Below are positions 38,840 through 48,065 of a stretch of DNA of 52,428 nt, piece after piece (the first letter of the stretch is position 1; each line of letters begins with the position of its first letter). Location of the stretch: NCBI GenBank assembly GCA_023853785.1, contig JAJIRX010000148.1:1-52428 (forward strand), written 5' to 3'. Below the pieces are notes generated by a model that did not search any database, was not told the origin of the DNA, and saw nothing but the letters and a program-made list of their open reading frames with translations. The position numbers and the translations under genes were made by a program. Origin of the DNA: Psilocybe azurescens (taxonomy: Eukaryota; Basidiomycota; Agaricomycetes; Agaricales; Agrocybaceae).

Positions 38840-39170
38840 ATTCTTCGATGCAGTGTACTCCTCCACAGTTAGACTTCTCATACGACTGCAATTGGACTCC
38901 GCTGCTCACGCACTGCGACCTTAGACCCAGCAATGTCATACTCTCCGATGACGGCGTTTTGTGGATTATCGATTGGGTGGATAGTGGGTTTTGGTTTGGA
39001 ATCATGGGCATGAAGCGCCATGAAGCGCCTGAGTCATGGATGCGTTGGCACTCGTTTATCACAGGCTCTTCAGAGTTTGATGTTTTTGGAACCACTTCAC
39101 CAGGTTAGCGTGTGGCTTCAGCTCAGGTTCCCCCACGAGGACTACTGGCCACCTCTCCTTTCTAGATAGA
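38840..39170 (+). pseudogene. 3' fragment of an APH-like kinase gene (copy 1)
   Basis: Only the last part of an aminoglycoside-phosphotransferase-like domain remains: PPQLDFSYDCNW, the catalytic loop THCDLRPSNVILSDDGVLW (38908-38964) and the metal-binding IIDWVDSG, then a degenerate tail up to YWPPLL. Homology with copies at 40.8-42.5 and 43.8-45.4 kb begins abruptly near 38850, right behind the membrane-protein gene, so the 5' two thirds are missing. No start context; not expected to be functional. Confidence 0.8.
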
Positions 39171-39472
39171 GGCTTGTAGTTGTGGTAGAGAAGAGGCGTT
39201 CTGACATACTTACGACCTCTCATTTTTTGAATGTAATTTAGAGAATTGTTCTTTCTTTCTTGTAGATTTATATGATTTAGAGAATATTGTACGGCACGCG
39301 CATATCGAACAAGTTCTCTTTCATCCGGCACAACACGTTAACATCTAACTGAGAAATGGCACGGACACATCACAGAAAGAGATCACAGCTGGTATTAATG
39401 ACCAAATTTAGAGGACATGATTTTTATTAGCTGCGCGCTTAAGATGAAATAATATAACGTTATGGCCACTGA

Positions 39473-40254
39473 CACTGCTGGCGCCGACCAGTGTAAGTAG
39501 AACTTACAGCGAATTAAATACAGAACTTATGTAAGAATTGCTGTAAGTATGACATACAGCACTTCTGTTTGAAAATAATACAGATAACAAACAGATATTC
39601 TGTTCAGTGGCTGTAAGTTAAACAAACAGTATTTCTGTTTCTAAGCTGTAAGTCAATAATACACCTGAATAAAGAGAATTTCTATTCTTTGTCTGTTTGT
39701 TAAATATATAGAATAGCTGTATGTAATTGCTGTATGTTATACCAACACGAGTTCTGTAAAGAAAACTTGCAGTCAAAGTACAGAATTTCTGTTTGTTTTA
39801 CTTATGGAATTTGTGTATATAATTGCTGTATGTAAAACTTACACCGAAATATACAGTATTCAACTTGCTCAGGTATATTTCGGTGTAAGTTTTACATACA
39901 GCAATTATATACACAAATTCCATAAGTAAAACAAACAGAAATTCTGTACTTTGACTGCAAGTTTTCTTTACAGAACTCGTGTTGGTATAACATACAGCAA
40001 TTACATACAGCTATTCTATATATTTAACAAACAGACAAAGAATGAAATTCTCTTTATTCAGGTGTATTATTGACTTACAGCTTAGAAACAGAAATACTGT
40101 TTGTTTAACTTACAGCCACTGAACAGAATATCTGTTTGTTATCTGTATTATTTTCAAACAGAAGTGCTGTATGTCATACTTACAGCAATTCTTACATAAG
40201 TTCTGTATTTAATTTGCTGTAAGTTCTACTCTACACTGGTCGATGCCAGCAGTG
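39473..40254. mobile_element. 782 bp foldback (palindromic) element, CACTG ends, TGA target duplication
   Basis: Two inverted arms of 382 bp (39473-39854 and 39873-40254) with an 18 bp spacer. The arms differ only by a few substitutions and single-base indels. Outer ends are CACTGCTGG...CCAGCAGTG, flanked by TGA on both sides (39470-39472, 40255-40257). Arms carry many copies of short units such as CTGTAAGT, CTGTATGT and ACAGAAAT. CACT ends, a 3 bp target duplication and clustered subterminal repeats are features of EnSpm/CACTA transposons, so a non-autonomous member is the best guess. No open reading frame. Confidence 0.9.
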
Positions 40255-40827
40255 TGAAGTATGTGAACACGGGCTACGTTTAGTGCTAAGTAGAAGACCA
40301 ATACACTTGCTTTACAACTGGATTGACATCCGTGAGAAAAGATGACATTCACGACATCATCCAGGACACACCTCGCACCAAAGCCTGCCTAAGCTCCAGC
40401 GAAAAGGACAGAACTGCTTTACACTATCTTTATATTGATTGTTGATCCACCACAGAGACTTTGCTTCCAGGCAGGTTCAGCAGACAGGTGAGTGACTCTG
40501 GAAATCATCTCCCTCTGTTTACCTTATAGCAGTCTGTCGCGTGATATTCGTAAAATCAGGTTGTGGGAGTGACGGTGTGCAATAACTTTCCCCCAAAAAA
40601 AAGCACGAGCACGATGTTTTGAAGCTCGTTACGGTGGCATTTGTGTCAAGACTCAATTATGAACGTCAATAATCCATGCGCTTATTAACTCCTCCCACAA
40701 CCTGATTCTTATAAACTTCACGCGAAAGGCTGCCTAACCTCAGGAAAACACAAGGAATCACTTCACAGAGTCTTTGCCTGTCTCCTAATCTTGCGCTTCT
40801 AAGGTTTGCAGGCCTTTGAGGATTCAG
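40255..40827. other. Upstream region of GTPase/APH copy 2, with partial duplicates
   Basis: About 570 bp. The stretch 40380-40420 resembles 40725-40765 and 43675-43720 (motif AGGCTG.CTAA.CTC), so pieces of the same promoter occur three times. A perfect 16 bp inverted repeat, AATCAGGTTGTGGGAG, lies at 40554-40569 and 40692-40707. Confidence 0.55.
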
Positions 40828-42536
40828 ATGCCAACCGATATTCGACTATCTATTCTAGGTACTAATGACTCATGTTGAATCCAGCAATCGAAAAGCTGAA
40901 GTGACCAATTCTTTTATTAGGAGCCCCAGAAAGCGGGAGGACAACACTCTGTCAACGGTTGGCAAGTACTCATGTGTTGTGTTCATAGGTCGTTAGACAT
41001 TAACAACTAGTGTTCTTACTACACCTTAGAATGACTATGTTTACTTTAGGGCTCGCGATAGTCGCCGTTTTGATTCAAGACCCAAGAAGCAGTCATGAAT
41101 ACTTCCGGCTTGTTGGACCAGCCAAACGTCATTTTACTTACTTTTGGTCTAGATAAGGATTTTGCGGACTTAATGATCCAATATCGAAACCTCGTTCATG
41201 ATAGCTACTGGGAACATCGGAAGGCCTTCCATATTGTAGGAACCAGACAGGATGCTCTGGAACCAGATTCAGAATACGTCAAGTATCCTGGGAAGCTAGC
41301 GACACTGCTTACTCTCTATACGTCAGTGGCCTGTAAATTTGTCGGTACCCTGAGTGGAAATGGTATTGAGGGAGTTATGCGGCTCTATAGGTGCGTTGAA
41401 TATTTGCTATACCCTCCTATTAAACGCAACTCAAAGAAAATAAAGTGGATCAAATGCACCCCATAGAACCCACTATTGGATCTCGTCTCCAAAAATCATT
41501 TGAACGAATGCAATTGTGGGCTTTGGACGTGATTGCATTCACCTTTTCTCTTCGAGTTCCTCCTGATATCAACAACGATGTTCGTCGTTTCATATACTGA
41601 ATACTAGATTGTATTTTGATTATTCTACTTTCAGACACCGGACTCTGATGACCTTCCAATGATACCGGATGACAATATCGCATGGGAGATGATCAAAACA
41701 CCGGAAGCCGTTGCTTATAACAAACGTCTTGCAGCTGGCGCGAGACTCGATCATATCCGACTGGGCGCCTCCAACATTCAAGATTGCACCGACTTTGATC
41801 CTCAAACGCCTTGATCCCTTCCGGGAGAGATTCAATAACATCTTTGTGCGTGCTCATACCACCATACCAGTACCCCAGCCCCGATATCTTCACCTCAAAG
41901 AGGTGTTCATCACTGATTTTATCCATGGATCAATGCTTCTGGACCGCTGGGATACACTCAGTGCCTTTTACCAGTTTCGCATTGCATGCACCCTTAGAAG
42001 ATATGTGTCTCAGATGCGGCGTATTATCAGCGACAGACCAGGCAATATTGAACGAGGTCATGTCAAGGGGTATCTTTTCGACCCACATATGTGGAACGGG
42101 CCTTTTCGTGACGTGGAAACATTTCGTAACTGGATAGCACATATCGCCTATACTGGTTGGATCGTGAACGACGAAGGCTTTCGCATACGCAATCCTGGTC
42201 TCACTCCCCCCGCCCGCTGAGCTAAACTTTCCACCTAATTGCGATTGGACACCGGTGCTTACGCATTGTGATATTAGTCTCAGCAATGTCATGATTTCCG
42301 ATGATGGCGTATTATGGATTGTGGACTGGGCAGATAGTGGATTTTACCCGCGTTGGTTGGAGTCCATGGGAATGAGGCGCTATGAAGGAGCGCCCTGAGT
42401 CATGGAAACGTTAGTTCTCGCTCATCTCAGGTTCTTCTTCTGAGTTTGATGTTATTTGGAGCCACTTTAGTAAGAGAACGTCCAGATTGGCCTCAGTTGA
42501 GCCTCGCGAGGACTACTGGCCGCCTCCTATCTAGAC
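40828..42536 (+). CDS. Ras-like GTPase domain followed by APH-like kinase domain (copy 2)
   Basis: First part (40828-41600): starts MPTDIRLSILGAPESGRTTL, a P-loop with Arg in place of the usual Lys, then NVILLTFGLDKDF, a G4-like HIVGTRQD, G5-like TLSGNGIEG and a hydrophobic segment LDVIAFTFSL. Switch I and DxxG are not recognisable, so nucleotide hydrolysis is doubtful. Second part (41640-42536): TPDSDDLPMIPDD, LILKRLDPF..RFNNIFVRAHT, FITDFIHGSMLLDRW, catalytic loop THCDISLSNVMISDDG (42261-42305) and IVDWADSGFYP. A potential 55 bp phase-0 intron GTTCGT..TTTCAG joins both parts in frame; otherwise they are two adjacent genes. Intron 40962-41029 uses a GC donor. Several one-base frame breaks are present (for example near 41080, 41375, 42215). 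The GTPase assignment is weaker than the kinase one. Confidence 0.65.
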
Positions 42537-43767
42537 ACGAGTTGTCCATTTACTAGTAATTCACACAGGTCGACACATTGAATGGTCACTTACGCGACAC
42601 ACACAACATTGAAGTGGGATGGAGAGTGGGACTACCACAATCCGGGTTCTCATTTCTTCAGTGTTGTAAAAAGCTTAATTGTGAAAGCGGCTTGCGAGTC
42701 AATGGTACAAGACAAACTCTGGCAAACGTTATGTGTCGTTGAATAACCAGCTGCAGCCTGCAGGGGTGTCGTTAAAGCCGAATTTTTACAGAGTATGCAG
42801 TCGCAGCAAAATCCTCTGGTCAACCACGTGTCGTTTTTTATCGTACCTGATCAGCTGGAGACATCATGGTTTAGCTTAATTTACGGAAAGAGATTTTCGA
42901 AGATGATCTTCCAGATTTACAAACTGAAGCCGATTTTGAGAAAAGACTCCAGAGAACGCTCTCCAAACCATTGCCGCACTTTTTGTCTGGCGACCTTCCA
43001 TGTGAACGGAGTAAGTATGTCTACCCCATGGCATATTCTGACATCCAATTAATTCTCTTTCCAGAAAAGTCAAAGCCATCCAATTTTGGGAATATGAAAG
43101 AGCCTCCACTCTCTATCCCACAGAACTCGTGCAAGAAATTCTGGAAGCTCGTTGAGATAAACACAGAAACCTTTCACGAGGGCCGCTGAATACGAACGTT
43201 GAGGTGAAATGACAAAGAACGCCCGCGAAATGCAAATGAGGGACGCAACCCTCCTGGGCAATCGCCGGCAATGTCTCAGTGAGTCTTAAAGACCGAGAGG
43301 CCGGATTGGAGCTAGGCAAAGAAGATCTGTTACTTTGGGGTCTTACGACGCAGATCATCAGGACGGAAAAATCGAAAACGATCTGCCGGAGAAAATACAT
43401 ATGGTCCAGCCTCGTCTTTTACGGGAACACTCCCATTCAACCTGCTTCAAGTGGGCAAAATTACTGCAATATCTTGTCTTAATGAAGCTACAGTCTTGTC
43501 TTTAGTTTTGTTCTTGGTTCTATCTAAGAAAAAATTGTGTGCACACAATATGTATCCTGCTAGATTCGTGCGAAAAGTTGCACTTATGCCATTTGTGCGA
43601 CTCATAATCATCAAGATTCAACACTCCACGCTTCTTGACTCCTCCCACCACCTGATCCACACAATTTTTCCGAAAGGCTGTCTAAGCTCAGGGAAAAGGA
43701 GGGAATTGCTTTTCAACTTCTCCCTTAATACAGAGCTTCTAAAGCTTGCAGGCCTTTCTGAGTTCAG
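42537..43767. other. Spacer between copies 2 and 3 with an unrecognised spliced open frame
   Basis: At 42897-43183 the plus strand reads FEDDLPDLQTEADFEKRL...PHFLSGDLPCER, then an intron-like GTAAGT..TTTCCAG (43012-43074), then KVKAIQFWEYERASTLYPTE and LVQEILEAR. It looks like a real, spliced coding remnant but I do not recognise the family. From about 43600 the sequence is homologous to the region upstream of copy 2. Confidence 0.4.
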
Positions 43768-45445
43768 ATGCCGACCGATATCCGAGTATCTATTCTTGGT
43801 ATGTGAGCTTGTGAGATGAAATATTGAAGTTAACCACCGCTTTCATGCAGGGGGTCCAGGAAGTGGACGGACAACACTTTGCCAATGCTTGGTAAGCACC
43901 CATGTTTTGTATCCATTAGCCCTTGAAAACTAATGTTCTTGTCATATTTCAGAATGACTATGTTTATCTCAGAGTTAGCGATAATCGTCATTTTCGATTC
44001 AAGACCCAGGAAGCAGAAATGAATTCATTGGGGTTGTTGAACGAGTCCGACTCTATTCTACTTACGCTTTGGTTTAGACAAGGATTGTGGGGACCTGGTA
44101 GTCCAATACCAGAAGCTTGTTCACGATAGTTATTGGGAACGGCGGAAGGTATTCCATATGGTAGGAACAAAACATGACACTCTGGATCCAGAGTTAGAGT
44201 GCGTGAAGTATCCTAGAAGTATGGAAACGCAGTTTACTCTCTTTCGTCAGTAGCCTGTAGATTTGTCAGTACACTGAGTGGAAGCGGCATCGAAGAATTG
44301 TGCGGCTCTATAGGTGCGTTGCATATTTGCTCTACTGCACAATAAACGCGACTGAAAGAGGATAAAGTGGATCAAGCTCACCACATAACACCCACCATTG
44401 GATCTCGCATCCATAACACATTTGGACGAGTGCGATCGTGGGTTTTGGACGTGATTGCATTCACGTTTTCTCTTCCAGTGCCTCTTGATGTCAACAAACA
44501 CGTTCGTCGTTTCATATGCTAAATACTAGATTTTATTTGTTTATTTGTACTTTCAGATGCCAGACTCCGATGACCTTCCAATGATACCGGATGACAATAC
44601 CGCATGGGAGACGATCAAGGCACCAGAAGCCGTTGCATATAACAAACGTCTTCGCAGCTGTCGCGAAATTCGATATTCGACTGCTTCCCCAACATTCAGA
44701 ATTGGCGCCAACTTTAATCCTTAAACGACTAGACCCCTCCGAGAGATTCAATAACATCTTTGTGCGCTCTCATACCAACATACCGGTACCCCAGCCCCGA
44801 TATTTTCACCTCAAAGAAACGTTCATCACTGATTTTATCCCTGGGTCAATGCTTCTCGAGTGCTGGGACTCGCTCAGCGCCTTTACCAGTTTCGTATTGC
44901 ATGCACCCTTAGAAGATATGTCTCCCAGATGAGGCATATTACCAGCGACAGACCAGGCAATATTGAACGAGGACTTGTCAAGGGATATCTCTTTGACCCT
45001 GATTTTGGAACGGTCCTTTTCGTGATGTAGAGACATTTCGCAACTGGATAACACATATTGTCAACCATGCTTGGATTGCAAGCGCCGAAACCTTTCGTAT
45101 GGACAATCCTGGTCTCACTCCTCCTACTCCACAGTTGGACTTCCCACCCAACTGCGATTGGACACCAGTGCTTACTCATTGCAATCTTAGCCTCAGCAAT
45201 GTCATGTTTTCCGATAACGGTGTGTTGTGGATTATCGATTGGGCGGATAGCGGATTTTACCCCCATGGTTGGAATCCATGGGCATGAGGCGGTATGAAAA
45301 GGCACCTGAGTCGTGGAAAAGCTGGATCTCGTTCATCTCAGGCTCTTCTTCCGAGCTTGATGTTATTTGGAACCACTTTAATAAGCAAGTATCTAGATTT
45401 GGCTCAGGTGCCCCTCGCGAGGAATACTGGCCACCTCCTGTCTAA
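43768..45445 (+). pseudogene. Ras-like GTPase domain followed by APH-like kinase domain (copy 3), altered catalytic loop
   Basis: Paralogue of copy 2 with the same start (MPTDIRVSILGGPGSGRTTL), same intron positions and same layout: GTPase-like part to about 44520 (HMVGTKHD as G4; SGSGIEE; VDQAHHITPTIGSRI; LDVIAFTFSLPVPLDV), possible phase-0 intron, then MPDSDDLPMIPDD and the APH-like part (LILKRLDPS, RFNNIFVRSHTNIPVPQPRY, FITDFIPGSMLLECW). The catalytic loop reads THCNLSLSNVMFSDNG (45174-45218): Asn replaces the Asp that acts as base in APH/kinase folds (45183-45185). IIDWADSGFYP is kept. Many frame breaks occur (for example 44100, 44245, 44660-44700, 45010). Here an ATG sits right at the kinase-part start, allowing a separate kinase gene. 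Confidence 0.6.
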
Positions 45446-46073
45446 ATAGAGGAGGCTTGTGGTAGAGAAGTAATGCTCTGACACATGACCTTAATTTGCT
45501 GAATGTGACTTGGAAATTTTTGTAGGACACACATACTGAAGATTTGTTTTTTTCTTCTGGAGCAACAAATTAAGATTGTTTAGCTGTTCTAAGGGCGGGG
45601 GCCTGCAACTATTGTTGTGACTCATGGTCAGTTCTGTCAAAACACAGCAACTCGTGGATCATCGTCAAGCCCTTCACAGTGGCAAATTTGATCCAGATGA
45701 GGAGGATGAAGCAGACAATGTTCAGTTGTATGATATATGCAATCCAAGGCAAAACAGGACTCAGCACGGATGGATCGAGGGGAGGAGTTTTGCTGGGGAG
45801 TGCTCTTTCATTTATGTTTATTAAGCATGTTAAGCGCCTGTGGCATTATTTCACTCTTAGGAGCTAATTATGAAATGGATTGGCCATGAGACGACATATG
45901 ATAATTCAAATCAATGAAAATAAGCAGAAGTAGGCAAAGGGTACGCCCCAAAAGAATATGTCAATGTAGATTCTGATGTGCATATGACAGGTGTGTGGAT
46001 TCTTTGATGGAAATATACACACCCCTCACAATCTGAGCACTGTCCTCCCTGCCCATCTGAAAGCAAGCACTTA
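45446..46073. other. Intergenic region
   Basis: About 630 bp between copy 3 and the MITE. A 66-residue open frame at 45624-45824 has an acidic stretch but no recognisable relatives. No other feature seen. Confidence 0.4.
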
Positions 46074-46575
46074 GGTCCTGTTCGGCTGGACCATCTCACG
46101 GATGGTAACAATGCACAATCTCCATATTTAGTAACTTGTGACTTAATTAGGTAATGTGACCAATTTGTGACTGCATACAAACGTGTGTGCAGATCTGGTG
46201 TCTTGTCCGTAGTTACCTTGTATTTCTGGCTTTTTTTGGATCTTTTCTTCTCCATGCCATTCAAATTCTCTTGGGAACATGCTCACTGGTCAAAGACTGA
46301 TGAGACCTTCCAATACCATTGGCTAGCATAGAGGGATACAGAGAGGGCACCACTCTGTAGCATAGATACTAAGTACAGTGTTTAACAGAAGTCTTTGGTG
46401 ATATGTGAGACCTCTACAAGGCTGGAGAGGCAATGCGACAGCGTGTGTAAGTAGAGAGCAGATATTGATTTCAATGTCACTCAAAGTCACAGATGTTATC
46501 AAATCAAGGCACGAGTTACTAAATATGGAGATGGTGCATTGTTACCATTCGTGAGATGGTCCAAGCGAACAGGCC
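46074..46575. mobile_element. MITE of about 0.5 kb with 65 bp terminal inverted repeats
   Basis: Left end 46074-46140 and right end 46510-46575 are inverted copies with about six differences. Shared blocks include GGACCATCTCACG, ATGGTAACAATGCAC and ATCTCCATATTTAGTAAC. The ends start GG(T/C)CTGTTCG and are next to TTA on both sides (one extra T on the right). Such ends and a 3 bp TTA target resemble PIF/Harbinger (Tourist-like) MITEs. The interior has no transposase. Confidence 0.82.
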
Positions 46576-46803
46576 TTTAATGCTCCATCGTGTCTGGCTT
46601 CAAGTCCCTCACCGAGGCGATATCGCCAAAGTTTCTGAATAGAAGATCTGTCAATAGCACACGGGGCTCTCAGGCCACATAGTTACCTCTCTGTCAATCT
46701 AGACGGATGGCATTTCGATACTATATTAATTAAACAATGCTCATTTCTCAGGTTATGTTTGTCGCTTCCCGAAAACCATCCTCTCTCTTGTAAACTTCTA
46801 GCA

Positions 46804-48065
46804 ATGGTCTTGTATGCTATAGTCGACGACGCACAAGCAGGGGATATTTTTACTCAGGAAATCAATGGTCGCACCTCAGTCGGGACTCGAACTATGAGCG
46901 CACTATTACCACATGCCAAATTGGAGGGCAGGGGACAGCGGGCCTTATAACGTTCCCCCATCGTTTACTTTTTTTTCAATGGCGAGTCGTTTCAATTCTT
47001 GTGGCTTCTGTCGAGGAATCTGAATTCACAAAACATAGGGGCGGATGTCAAATTTTATGGAGGTCCAATTACAAACAAGACTGCCTTCAATTATACGATC
47101 GACAGTGGATTCGCTTTTTCCGCTAGTATAAACTCTGACACGATTGGAAAGGTGCGCTTGTATACTATCGATATCTCTTATGCCAAAGGGTGATTCATAT
47201 AAACCCTTTCAGAGCGGTGCCAACTTCTGGAGCTTACAAGGATTGACCTCAAACCAGCATACTCTAGACGTGACACTAACCGCGGGGAGTTCAGCCTCGA
47301 TTACATTACGTATACACACTCACCGGTGGCTTCATTGTCCGGCAATCTGAACGTTATTCTCGACGATGCTGATAGTTCAGTTCAATTATTGGGCAATTGG
47401 ACAAGGTCTCCACCTACTATTCCGAATGGTGTTCCATATCAAGGAACAGTATCAGGAAGCTCTACCGTGGGAGACACGATGAAAGTCCAGTTCGAAGGTG
47501 TGTTGCAAGATTTAGGATTTGTTGTTACTCTGAAAACCATCGGGTGAATTGTATAGGATCGTCGGTATCAGTGTATGGTCTATTGCAACAGAAACCTGGA
47601 AACCTTTCTGCTACATTCTCCATTGATGGCGGACAGTCGAGCACGTATTCGCCCTTTGGTGTGGGTCAGTTGAATGACAGCAACAATTCGTCCTGGTCTC
47701 TCTCCCAGCTATTTTATCATCAAGATTTAACGCCAGGAACTCATTCTCTTCTCGTCACAGTGACTCAAGTCAGTGGCTCACAGGTGAGCAAAGGCAGCTG
47801 CTTGATGTGTAAATAAAGATTGACATGCAGTCCGCTTTTTCAGACTCTTTGGATTGATTCTATCGTGTTTGAAACTACAAGCGACACGCTGATTAGTCAG
47901 CCCAGCGGAGGTGACAACCAGAACAGTTCAAATTCAGGCCTTTCCCCAGGAGAAATTGGTGGCATTGGAGTAGGTGGATTCATTCTGCTTGTTATAGTCG
48001 TCGTAAGCGTATACCGGTATCTAGTAAGGCCGCCTCCGCCGGTGAAAAGTCAGTTTGATCGTTGA
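46804..48065 (+). CDS. Single-pass membrane protein, paralogue of the 36.8 kb gene, short tail
   Basis: Same exon layout as the gene at 36792-38782: AIVDDAQAGD start, first intron 46982-47038 again with a GC donor, SGANFWSLQGL exon, second module NVILDDADSSVQLLGNW, exon SSVSVYGLLQQ, LWIDSIVF, then a Gly/Ser linker and one transmembrane helix (GGIGVGGFILLVIVVVSVY, about 47955-48010). It stops shortly after the helix (RPPPPVKSQFDR), lacking the 190-residue Ser/Pro-rich, PPxY-ending tail of the first copy, unless a further intron extends it. Two frame problems: near 46855-46900, and one lost G in the run 47284-47287. Could be a decoy-like form or a degenerating copy. Confidence 0.75.
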
